64,000 nt of DNA from Rhynchosporium graminicola (lineage: Eukaryota; Ascomycota; Leotiomycetes; Helotiales; Ploettnerulaceae), in contig FJUW01000051.1 of NCBI GenBank assembly GCA_900074885.1, forward strand, positions 5,036 to 69,035, in the 5' to 3' direction. The position numbers were made by a program, and so were the translations under genes. Under the pieces are notes generated by a model. It saw nothing but the letters and a program-made list of their open reading frames with translations. It made no database searches and was not told where the DNA came from. Below, piece after piece: positions 1-11,149 of the stretch (position 1 is its first letter; each line of letters opens with the position of its first letter).

Positions 1-211
1 ATCTTACTCTTTACTCTTATATATCTATATAATTTTATATATATATATATATAAATATATATATCTATACCTCTATTATATCTACTTCCGGTTATCAGAC
101 AGCTATCTCTATTAATAGAGCTCAAAACGTCTTTAATTTTGAGATTAATACTAAAGATTAACCTATTATCTTTGAAAAGGGTCTCTTTTCTAAGACTTTA
201 GAGCCTCCTAG

Positions 212-393
212 TGTAATAATCACTTGGTACGCTGAGGTAAATAGGCATAATAGAATAGTAGAATAGTCGCTGGAGGTTCGCTAGTAATAATCTAGTTAAT
301 ATAGAAACTAATTACTAAGGAGAGAAAGTTCTTTCTTCCTCTCTAATTCTGAAATATAAGAGTAGGAGGCACTAGGCTTATAGACCTATTATA
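212..393 (-). repeat. Left LTR of the chromovirus
   Basis: 182 bp, aligned end to end with 6875-7056. On + it starts tgtaataatcac and ends gacctattata. It is more RIP-mutated than its partner: CA and TG dinucleotides kept in the right LTR are TA here. By element orientation it is the 3' LTR. Confidence 0.93.
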
Positions 394-669
394 ATATCTC
401 CCCTTTTAAATACTTCTATCCTAGAAGTGAAAGCGTTAAAATACCCTAGCTAGCGATACTTTAGCGAGGCGCCGGCGAGGTATTCCTTTCAGGATTCACT
501 TTTATTCTGATTCTTCTTTATTATTAGTAAAGCTAGAATGCGGGGTATAGCACTAGGTAACTCCTCTATATAACTCTTAACTTTCTCTCTTCTCTCTCTT
601 CTTAAATAACTAATAATAATAATAGTAACTATACGTAAGTTATAAATATAAGGTATTAGGTAGTACTAA

Positions 670-1750
670 CTTGACCTTTTAGCTCCTAAGAAGAACCTTT
701 ATAAGCGCGCTGCTAGTAGTTCGCTTAAAGATACTCTTCCTTCTAGTAATACTTTCACTCCTATTAATAAGGGAAAAACCGTAGTCGCTAGCGGGTTATT
801 AACTAAGCGCTAGCGAGCCGAAGATAATAACGAGGATACTAAAGGCGAGCCGAGCTAAGATAGTAGCCCTTCTGCCTGTTACGATAAGACCTTTTATACT
901 AGTCGAAAGAATATGCAGATAAAGTCGAAAGCTCGTGCTAAGGTAAATAAGGAGATACCGCGTCCGGAGACTTACCTACGATACGCCGGCGAGTATACTT
1001 TATTCCCTAAGTTAAAATACACTTTAGCTCCTAACTCTATTACTAGTAAGTATATAGATTATATTAAGAAAAGTAAATCTTATAAGGATATAAGTATAAA
1101 TTTCCTCTTTCTAGCGAATACTTAGCTAATAGCCGGCGAGGTTCTAGCTATCCTAATAGGTATTCTTAGCTAACTGTAAGATATAGCTTTGAAAGTAGTA
1201 ATAGGCGAGAGTTCCGGAGAAGTATTAAAGATTACTTAGGCACGCTTTAATATAGAGAAGAAGCGGGCTAATTATACTTCTAAAGTTAGTAATACTATAG
1301 CTATTAAATCTCCTTAGAAGCTAGTTATTAATTCTAATGCCGAGCTATCCTCTAGTATTACGTCGGCGATCGCTAAGGTATCTGGGCATACGCTACGCTC
1401 TATAGCTAAAGTTACTACTACTATCGATATTATAAATACTACTCTTCTAGAGGAAATTCGTAATCTCCGTATAGTATAAATTAATCTCTCTAGCGAGTTC
1501 CCTACTAATCTTTAGCGAAGGACTTCTATACTATTTATACTAGATTCTTTCTATAAGTAGTTTCACTAGATACGTAGCTAGAGATTAATAGAGAGGAAGT
1601 CTCGGATAGGGATATAGATAGTACTAATTAGGAGGTTACTAAGTAAACTTTCTTTAGTAATATCTCGGAGTTTATCTAGCGAGAGCTAGTTTACTAGCGA
1701 TCTATATAGATAATAAAACCTCTTTTTCCCCTTAGACCTTTACTAGATTT
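670..1750 (+). pseudogene. Antisense reading frame inside the chromovirus, between pol and 3' LTR
   Basis: On the + strand, opposite to gag-pol, this stretch reads as one frame with few stops over roughly 360 codons. The longest uninterrupted piece is 913-1125 (70 residues, with KARAKVNKEIPRPETYLRYA). Upstream it reads DLLAPKKNLYKRAAS and KDTLPSSNTFTPINKGK. Downstream it includes SITSAIAKVSGHTLRSIA. Stops are TAG/TAA, as expected if RIP struck a real ORF. The product is not recognised. Extra ORFs antisense to pol between integrase and 3' LTR are known in some plant Ty3/gypsy lineages; whether this is comparable is inference. It could also be captured host sequence or a chance frame. Confidence 0.45.
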
Positions 1751-1920
1751 ATAATCTCTGATATACCTTTAAAACTATAAAACCTTATAGGAAAAAACAG
1801 AAAGGTATATATCCTTTTATAAGTATTATTTTACTTTCGCCGGCGTTTCGCTAGTCTTTCTATAGCGTTTTGATTTTTTAAAGCTTTGATTTCTTTCTAG
1901 AGTCCTTAGAGGTTTTCTTT

Positions 1921-4900
1921 TAGCTCCTAAGAATTATAAGCGGAAGTAAACTCCTTCTATCTTACTAGGAATTATTCTCTTCTTCTAACTACTCGCCGGT
2001 CTAGTAAGGAATCGACCTCCTATAATTCTTCGCTATTAATAAGGTCAGGTTAGATAACCTCTGATAACTCGCCGGGCCTTTACTAGTATAGTTCTAATAG
2101 TAAGATATAGAAGATATTATATAGCTAATTATACTTAGTAGGTAAATCTAATCGATATACCTACTTTCTAATTCTTTCGCTAATCTTAAATAGCCCTAGA
2201 AATTAGTAGTCTAGCTTCTTACTCGATCGAATAGTTTTAATATTCTTTATTAAGAGTAGGACTTATTAATCTACTTTAAATTCAATTAGTTAATAGTTCT
2301 TATTATATTACTTCGCTTAGGTTTCTTTAGTTCTTCGCTAGCTATTCTCTAGCTCTTAGCGTTTCTTAACTACTTCTTCTGCTCTTTCTTTAGTAGTAGG
2401 TATCTCCCCTCTTATAGGATCGTCCTTAATACTCTAGCGACTATCTAGCGTAATTCTATACTTAGCCTTATTTGGACTTATTCTAATAGCCTTATAATAT
2501 ATATTTATATACGCGAATTTCGCTATAGGTAATAGGTCTACCTAATCGTCTTAAAGATAGTATACGAAACACTATAGCTATACTTCTATAGCTTAGTTTT
2601 ATTATTCCGTTTACCTATTAGTTTATAAGTAAAACGCTATCGAAAGACCTCTTATTATTCGGAAGTAGAAGTATATCTCTTACTAGAACTTAGAAGTGAA
2701 AACAGAACTTCTATTACTAATAATAACCGTAAGTAATCCGTAGTCCTTAAACTAATAGTCGATAAATAGCCGAGCTAAGCCTAGCGTATCAATTGTCTTT
2801 AAGTAAGGAATATACTCTATATCTTTAGTATATCTATCGACGATTACTAGTAAACTATCGGAGATTCTTCCTATAGAGCTCCCTTTATAAGGTAATAGAT
2901 CTATAATAAAGTCTATAGTTATAGACTCAAATAGCTTACTTAGCTAGCTAGGCGCTTATATCTCGCCGGCTATCTTTATTCTTCTTACTTTTATCCTTTA
3001 ATAAATATTATAACTTTTAATATATTTTTTAATATCTAGCTTTATCTTCTGCTAATAGTACTTTCGCTAGATAAGCTTTAGCGTCTTATCTTAACTAAAA
3101 TAGCTTATAGTTAGATAATTATAGTATATCTTCATGATTTCAGTATAGATAGCTTCGTCTAGCGGAACGTAAGCCTTTCGCCGGTATCTAAGTAGTCCTT
3201 CGCTATCGATACTCTAATCTATATCCCCGGTTTTCTGTAATCTAGCTAACTTCTTAATAGTAAAAGCGTCCCTTTTCTATAGCTTTATAAGCGTTAAGAG
3301 AAGTAAGTTCGATTTAGAGTTTACTATTTTAGTTCTTATAATTCTCGCTATGAAAAACTATAGTATAGTATATCTATAGCTATACTAGTTAGCGCCTAGC
3401 TCCTCGCTAGCGCCTCTTAAGAGGGTATCTAGACCTCCAAATAAGTTCTATGAACTATTAAGCTTTATAGGTATATATCGCTAGTTAGGCGTAGAGGTTA
3501 TATCTATAGCTTTAATCGATACTCCTTTTAAAGAAGTATTATTAGTAAGTTATAGAATCTAAGTTAACTAGTATAATATACTATCGTTCGGACGCCGGTT
3601 ACTCTCTGTCGTATTACTAGCTTTACTAGGTACGCAGATTAACCTGTCTTTAATTATATTTCGCAGCTTATTTTATAAAGTAAGGAGTATAATATTTTCC
3701 TTATCTTTCGCCGGCTTATAGTTAGGCCTTCTCGACAGTCTATTAGCAGGATTATTTTTCCCTTATCTATAACTTAATATAAAGTTATACTTAGATAGCT
3801 CTAGAGCTTATCTAGCTTATCGCCGGCTTAATACTATTATAGTTATAAAGTGATAGAGGTTACTATAGTCTATTAATACTTTAACTAGAGCTATATTACC
3901 TTTAAGGTAATACCTCTAGTATATAAAATACTTAATAATTATAAGGAGTTCTTAGTTATATACTTTATAATTCAACTTAGTAAGTTCTAGCTTTTTACTA
4001 AAGAATATAATAAAGTACTAGATAGCCTTTTCCCTTTCTTTTACCGGCTACTCTCTAGGCTAGGAGAGAATTCCCGCGATAGTAAACCTAAAAGCGTTAG
4101 TCTCTAGCTTTCTTAGCTTCAGTAGATCGAAGTGCATAAGAAAAGGTATTATAGTAAACGTATCTTTTAATATATTAAAAGCCTCTCTTTCTATAGTACT
4201 CTATCTAAAAGTAGGAGTAAGTTACCTTTTCTTCTTACTACTTATTAAACTTATTAGAGGTCAGGTAATCGCTAAGAATCTTATAATAAATCGCTAGTAG
4301 AAGTTTATAAAACTAATAAAGACTTATATATCTCTAATACTTTTAGGCTCTAGCTATTCCCTAATAGTATCTATTTAGCTTATATCTATTGAAACGCTAG
4401 CTAAGGAGATAATATATCTTAGAAACTCTATACTTTTAGTATTAAAAGAGCACTTTAATAACTTAATAAAGAGGTTTATATACCGAAGTCTCTTTAGTAC
4501 TTAGCGGACGTATTACTTATATTATAAGGGGTTAGTAGAATAGATCAGGATATTATTAAGATATATAATATAAGTAATATCGACGAGGCTCGCTAGCGTA
4601 TCGTTAATAAATACCTGGAAAGTCGCTAGTATATTTAATAATCTAAATAGTATAACTTAATACTTATAATACTTATATCGGGTACGAAATATAGTCTTCT
4701 ATTTATTACCCTAGCGAATTCGGATATAGTAGTAGGCGTTTTATAAGTCTAGTTTAGTGAATACTCTAGTATCCCGGAGCTTATCTAGCGTTTCGCTAAT
4801 TAATAGCAGAAGGTACTAATCCTTAATTATAATTTTATTCAGAGCTTAGTAATCGATATATAATCGAAAGCTATTATCTTTCTTAAGTATAAAAAGAATA

Positions 4901-5780
4901 AGTATACTTATAAGACTCTTACTCTTCCTTATCTAACCCTTCGCCTCTAATAAGTCGAGGTATTCCTAGAGAACCTCTAGTTCCTTCTCGGAGAGGTTAT
5001 AGATTAGAGAATAAGATATCTTTAATCCTAGTTCTAACTCGATAGCGTATTAATAGCCCTCTAATAGGGGTAGCTCGCTTCCTTTCTCCTTAGAGAATAT
5101 GTCCTTAAAGTTACTATATATAGAGGGAATAGTAAGCGTATTACTAGTATCTATCTAGTATATTATATATAAGTTGAATATTATAGCGTATATAGGAGAT
5201 TTCTATTCGTTAATAAGAGTCGCAAAAGCTCGAGGTGCTATAATATTAAGGCTATCGGAGTCTTTTAAATTATAAAGGAACTTCTACTACTTATTCTTAA
5301 AGCTTATCTGAGGATCTATATCCTCTAACTATAGCTATCCTAATATCAGGTCTATACTTAGTATATCGATAACTCTTAGCCGAAGAGTATCGACTCTAGT
5401 CTATCTAATCGAATCGGCTATCTCTACCTAGGCGACTATAGTACTAAAGATAACGCTTTTATTCTATAAAAGTATCTAGAAAGTCCTCAGTCCTTCGCTA
5501 ATAAGTTTAAGCTCGTATTCTTTAGTAACTAGTCTTAATATAAAGTTATCTTCTGCTCTACTATTAATAAGAGTAGTTATCGATTTCTACTTATCTTAAG
5601 ATAAAATCTTTATTTAGATTTCTATCTTATTATCCGGTAAACTCGGTCCGGATATAGAAGATACTACGAGTTATAGCTTTCCTTAGCGTTTATCTTTAGT
5701 ATCGCTAGTATTTGATTTTAGATAGTTCGGAGAGATATATCTATATTTATTATAAGAGTAGTACTAAACCTTAGAGATAT
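1921..5780 (-). pseudogene. gag-pol remains of the chromovirus
   Basis: Read on the minus strand, the RT region shows SFRLYIDY, then ALNKIIIKD, LDKLRDTRVFTKLDL, RTRYKYYKY and FQVFINDTLASLVDITYIIY. The normally YxDD catalytic motif reads YLNN at 4552-4563. The RNase H region has LETNAFRFTIAGILS, where the family usually has Asp before Ala. The integrase region has ITIDFIIDLLPYKG and LLVIVDRYTK. The chromodomain region begins EVDSLLDRRVVRRRE and has stops where Trp codons are expected (TGG to TAG). The gag CX2CX4HX4C knuckle at 5722-5763 has Tyr at all four ligand positions. Every listed change fits a C-to-T or G-to-A transition. Confidence 0.9.
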
Positions 5781-6874
5781 CTTATCTTATTAGCTAATCC
5801 CTAATAAGTATACTATTTAGATCTTTCCTCTCTTCTTATCTTTATTAGCTCTTATCTTATTAATTATTAGTTCTTCGCTAGTACTTATATAAGTCGTCCT
5901 TCTTCGCGTTTAACTCCTTATATTTCTGCTCTTTAGGTTCCTTTTATCTTTTATTACTATTAGTACCTCTAGATAAGGTATAAGTCTCTTAAAGAGTAAT
6001 AGTAGAAATAACTTAGTCTCGGGTCTAAAGTCTATTAGCTTAGCTATTCTCGACGATTTTCTAGCGAATCTCTAAGCGGATCTTATTAAATAAGATATCT
6101 TATAATTAGCGCTTAGTAAAGGGTTCGAGTTATTCCTCTTTTTCTTTAAGATAATTTATAAACTCCCTAATTAGTTAACTTAGCCTTTAGCGAGCGTTCT
6201 CGTAGGCTTATAAGTTAGCTATCTTTCGTAAGATAAGGAGTAGCTAGAGATTCGCTAGGAACTCTTTATAACTTTCCTAGGTTATCTTATAAAGAGTATT
6301 TAGAGTATACTTCCTGAACCTTTCTTAAGCGTTTACTAGTTCCTTACGGAGTAGTATTACTACTTATTTGATCTTAACGAGATTAGTTAAGTACTTTTTA
6401 GTATTATAGTCGAAGACTTAGTTATAAGCTTATAAGTATTTAGTAAGCTCTCTTTAGCTCCTACTCTCGTATTCCGGTAGAATTATATATTTACTTTTAT
6501 TCTAGCGAGAAATTAGCGATTCTTCAGGAGCTACTAATCAATTAGTATCTCTCTCTATACTTAGGGTAAGGTCTTCGGATATATAAGCTTAGTAGAGTCA
6601 TGCTCTTATAGTAGCTTCCGGAGGGTATTAAGTAAGGTCTTCGCCGAATATTCGTCAGCACTTAACTATAAGGTTATCTAAGACGTTATTCCGTTTCTTT
6701 AGCAATCAGAGTTTCTCTTATAGAACTAAAAGGTTATCTACTAGTGTATCGCCGGGTATTATCTGGGCCCTAATAGAGTCGTCTTAGAGTATAGGTCGGG
6801 TTAACACAGTAGAGGATTCTCCGCTTTAAGCTATTATAACTATTTAGGCTAATATTAAGTAAAAGTAATTAGAA

Positions 6875-7056
6875 TATAATAATCACTTAGTACGCTGAGG
6901 TAAATAGGTATAATAGAATAGTAGAATAGTCGCTAGAAGTTCGCTAGTAATAATCTAGTTAATATAGAAACTAATTGCTAAGGAGAGAAGGTTCTTTCTT
7001 CCTCTCCAATTCTGAAATACAGGAGTGGGAGGCACTAGGCGCACAGACCTATTACA
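6875..7056 (-). repeat. Right LTR of the chromovirus
   Basis: 182 bp, the partner of 212-393 and the 5' LTR by orientation. Its distal half (about 6985-7056) keeps unmutated CA/TG dinucleotides, for example gcacagacctattaca, and is followed directly by the target duplication cctag. Confidence 0.93.
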
Positions 7057-7329
7057 CCTAGAGAGGACCCTACGGAGCCTGGATTAGTCACTATTAAGTG
7101 CTTATATAAAGGTTACACGTAAGTATTAAAATCTACTCTATTTATATATATATATACTAATAATTCATATAGAAAGGTCTTTAAAGGCCAGAGAGTAAAT
7201 CACTCTACGAGTAATTATATTACTTATTATAAGTTTAATCATAAGGCTTTTAATATACGAAGACTCTTAATGCAGCTAGACTCGGAATCTAGTAAGCTAA
7301 TAATATCTTTTATATAATAATAAACTAAC

Positions 7330-9589
7330 TAATTAATAGATAATTCCGACTTTAAAGAAACTTCTAGTCAAGGAAGTAGTAGTAGTCAAGCTACTATAAC
7401 TCAGGCTTTTAGCTCTTTAAGAGGTACTAAGAGGCCTGCTTCGCCTATTAAAGAAGCATTTAATTTAAAGAGATATAAGTCGCTATTAATACGATTTATT
7501 ATCGAAAATAATCTATCTTTTAGAAGTATTTCAAGTACTTCTTTTAGAGAATTAACTCTTTACTTAAACGAGTAAGTCGCTCTTATATATATTAATAATA
7601 GTAATTTACTAACTTTATAATAGGCAATCCCCTCTTCTTTATAATAAGATACTTCACGATTATTTAAATAGTATCTATAAGGAGAGAAGAAATATAATTC
7701 AAGAAGAACTAGATCTAAATATTAGAGAGAAGGGCTATTTTTCTTTAACCCTAGACGCGTGGACTGCTATAAACCAAGACTCTTATCTAGGGGTTACTAT
7801 ATGAGTTTCCTTATATTATTATTAATTACTATTATTATACTAATTATTATTATAGTTATTATATTAATAGTAGCTTTAAGCTTAAGTTATACGCTATTAG
7901 TATAGCTTATTTAAGCGAACCTTACTCCGGAAAGTATATATTTAAGGTTTTATCTAAAGCCTTAGAAGAGTGGAATATTCAAGATAGTATTATAAGGTAT
8001 TATAATAATCCTTTCTTTTATATTAAATATAAATAACTAACTATATATAGTATTACTCGAGATAACACTAGCTCGAACGATACCCTAATCCGAGCTTTTA
8101 TTAAAGACTACGATATGAAGGGAATTAGATTTCAAGGAGATATAGCGTGTTTAGCTCACGTGCTTAACCTTATCGTTCAAGATATATTAAAGAATATTAT
8201 AAAGGACGCTTATAGCGAACTTGATAATAGAGGAGATATAGCTAATATCGAGAATAATAGAGAAGAGGATTTAAGTAATAGTAAGTAAATTCCTATTAAT
8301 ATTTATATATATACTAATTATATTAGATACCTCCTTATAGAAAAAAATTCGAACTATTATATTAGGCCTTAAATATTCAGGAGAGAATAATAGAGCTTTA
8401 AAAAGGCATATAGAGGCCTTAGAAATTGAAAATGCTCGTTTTCCGTAACTAGGTAAGTTATTAATTTATTAATTATAGAAATATATACTAATATCTTTAT
8501 TATTATAGATCAAAAAACAAGATAGTCTTCTATAGCTAATATGCTTAAGAATTTCCTTAATATATAGCCTACTATATTATCAGTTATATCTACTTCCGAT
8601 AGTAGATCGTTCAAGAAGTATAAAAGTATATTACTTCTTAGCGAAAGAGAATTAGAGTATATACGAAAGTGCTTACGAATCTTCGATATATTCGTTAAAA
8701 CTACGATAAAATTATAAGCCGAGAGATACCCGACTATATATTATCTAGTACCTGAAGTATATAAGATATATACTAAGCTAGAGACTATTAGAGACGAATA
8801 TAATATAGTAAGTATCTCCTTTACTTATATAGCTTAAATACTAATATATACTTATAGGAACCTTTTACTTCTGCTATTAATAAAGGAATCGCTAAGCTTC
8901 GGAAGTATTATCCGGTATCCGGTATTACTAAGTATAATAAAGCTTTATATATAAGCTTAATACTTGATCCTAGAATTAAAATAGATAGATTAAGTCTATT
9001 AGGACTTAGTAACGGAATTATAAGCGATATTAAGCGAAAGCTAAGAGAGGAATATAACTTATAAGTCTTTTGCTCTCTAAAATATATATAAATACTAATA
9101 TAAATAGTTTAAAAGCAGAAGCTAATATAGATCTCCCTATACTTAATAGGGAGATTATACCTCTAGACGAGGAAGATCTTAATATATATATAAACGAAGA
9201 AGACGAAGAATTCGATAAATTAGACGTTTATCTAGAGGAAAGGAGATCTAATATTACTATAAGTAATTCTTAATCTATATATTTATCTTTTATACTAATA
9301 TAATATAAAGGTTAAGCCTTTAGACTACTAGTCTATTAATAAAGATAAATACTTAATACTATCTTTATTAGTACAGAAATATCTTCAAAATCCAGCTACC
9401 TCCGCGCCTTCCGAAAGATTCTTTAGCTTAGGAGCTTTAATTATAAATAAGCTACGAAATAGGCTTAATAAAGACACTTTCGAGACTATTAGTCTATTAA
9501 AGAGCTGGGGTTTTATAATCGATATAGAGGAGAAACACGAGCTAGAGGAGATAGTAAATAACGTAGAGAATTTCTTTAATATAGAGTAG
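7330..9589 (+). pseudogene. hAT transposase, broken by stops
   Basis: Decayed transposase. Recognisable in order: an N-terminal segment reading RYKSLLIRFIIENNLSFRSI (about 7470-7530), the catalytic-domain start SLTLDAWTAINQDSYLGVT (about 7740-7800), a segment ending CLAHVLNLIVQDIL (about 8150-8195) and the C-terminal dimerisation region with NPATSAPSERFFSLGALII followed by KLRNRLNKDTFE (about 9388-9490). These are standard hAT family landmarks. Numerous in-frame stops and gaps between blocks rule out a functional protein. Some gaps may be former introns or divergent low-complexity DNA. The surviving 67-residue open stretch at 9070-9273 is part of this gene, not a separate one. Confidence 0.85.
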
Positions 9590-9655
9590 CTATAGAGAGG
9601 AGGAGATATATAAGAAGATATAAGAATATAATAGAATTTTCTCTAATAAATCAAA

Positions 9656-9780
9656 AGTTAATCGATTAAATTATTGATTAACTCTAAATCTTAATCTAAT
9701 CAAAGGTCAAAATTAGTTAATCTAATCTAATCTAATCTTAATCGATTTAATCGATTTAATCGATTAAAAATCGATTAACT
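9656..9780. repeat. Subterminal AATCGATT / ATCTA repeats of the hAT element
   Basis: Several copies of the palindrome aatcgatt, with ttaat spacers, and a short run of atcta units sit just inside the right end of the hAT element. Such clusters are typical transposase-binding regions in hAT elements. Function here is inferred. Confidence 0.6.
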
Positions 9781-9801
9781 TGATTATTTTTTCGCACACT
9801 G

Positions 9802-11149
9802 AGATTCCCCACGGCCATCTGGAGACTAGTACCGACCCGTCCTCTGTAAATTAGTGCAAAGACTGCTGCAGACTGAACGAACACCTTGGGACAGCCGTCA
9901 ACAGTCGACCGAGTTCGCCTTGGGCGCAGCACGGAGGTAACATCTCTTCACAAAGCTTCAGGACGCTGGTACGGATATCTCAGAGAAGAGAAGAGGTATA
10001 CAGCTTCCGGCGCATGGACTTTATTCTTGGAGAAGAGTAACGATTTTGTGATATGTGGATAAAAAGCTTGGTAGGATCGAGGCACTAATGCACTAATGTG
10101 AAATTCTGGTACTTGGAAATGGATAAGAGGTCAATCTCAAAGATTTCCTTGAGGACATGCATGAGACAATTATGGACTTGCCAACTTTGCGCTCTAAAGC
10201 CTCCAACGACCAACGCCAATGCACAGGCCACAGGCTTTTACGAGATTCCTCAGCTACCACCCACATCCAATCACCCACAGATCGCCAAGCAGCTGCCTAC
10301 TTGTCTTTACTTTTCGCTATCGAGCAAGCACAGGTCCTGATGGAGCCTATCAGGTCCGGCAATGATCCCTCAAACCGCCTTAAATCACTGTCTGAGCCAA
10401 TAGGCACCAAAAGGAAAGCAACCAGCGCTTTCAAGAGGTGGGTCAGTTTGCGGAGAGCTGCTTGACCTAACCGTGAACTCCGTATGGGTACAGTTGATCG
10501 AATTCAAGAACTGTACTATTAATAGATCGTTCTAGTTCTTTCGATTGATATAACCGCTTAACTGTTAATTCTGTACTACCGGGAGGAAGGGAGCTTAAGA
10601 TCACGAGTTTATATGACTTGGACTATATAAACTCGACAATAATGCTGTATGATAAGGGTATGACTTAAGTATATCGCTATACGCCTCAACTATATTTTGT
10701 CCGCAGAATATCATTTTTAGTTCGTTGAAGGCGCCGAATCGAGAAGTTTAATTTGACCGTAAAGCTCCCTCGATGGCTTTCTCTACTTCGTTTTTATTTT
10801 TGTCACGTGTGAGTGCCTCATAGGCCATAGTTATCCGAACTAACCGTATACAGTCAGGTCAGGTCACTACTATCTTCAATAGATGGGTATGGTTCTACGC
10901 TGGTAATTGAGCTAACCCGCCTGTTGAAAGCGCTGAAAGCAAGGATTTATACCTTACCTACCTCGTACCTACCTAGTCATTGAAGATTACGCATAGGGTT
11001 ACGACCACAACCGGCCTTTGGGACTTCGTTTTTACGTAATTATAGTGGATAACGTAGGGCAAGGGGATCCAATGATGTACAGAAGGGGGTTATCAGTGCC
11101 CCATGAGTTATTCTTTAACTTATGGGAAAAAAACCTTAAGCTCTTAGTA
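9802..11149. other. Unique DNA between hAT and pogo copy 1, no confident gene
   Basis: Base composition changes sharply at 9801 from RIP-type AT-rich DNA to normal sequence. The longest open stretch is 10157-10465 (+, 102 residues, containing IEQAQVLMEPIRSGNDPSNR). It looks protein-like but I recognise no family and see no supporting upstream exon. It may be a gene remnant. Confidence 0.5.

Larger units (their letters stand above)
212..7056 (-). mobile_element. Ty3/gypsy chromovirus LTR retrotransposon, full-length but RIP-inactivated
   Basis: A 6845-bp element with 182-bp LTRs at 212-393 and 6875-7056. It is flanked by a perfect 5-bp target duplication, cctag, at 207-211 and 7057-7061. A polypurine tract on the minus strand lies just inside the left LTR (395-409 reads as pyrimidines on +), so the element points left. 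On the minus strand the order is gag zinc knuckle (5722-5763), reverse transcriptase (about 4550-4930), RNase H (about 3900-4130), integrase core (about 2740-2945) and an integrase-linked chromodomain (1921-2019). That order plus the chromodomain places it among chromoviruses. Stops and active-site changes make it dead. An unusual + strand reading frame lies at about 670-1750. Confidence 0.93.
1..9801 (+). mobile_element. hAT-family DNA transposon, RIP-mutated, interrupted by a gypsy element
   Basis: A hAT element whose left end lies outside the window. Its right end is visible at 9801, where the minus strand begins CAGTGTGCGAAAAAA, a hAT-like terminus. Before it, 9656-9780 holds repeated AATCGATT and ATCTA units typical of subterminal repeats. 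Positions 1-206 and 7057-9589 read as one transposase frame once the gypsy insertion (212-7056) and one copy of its 5-bp target duplication are removed. The DNA is AT-rich and full of TAA/TAG codons, as expected after RIP. No left terminal repeat or 8-bp target duplication could be found. Confidence 0.85.
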
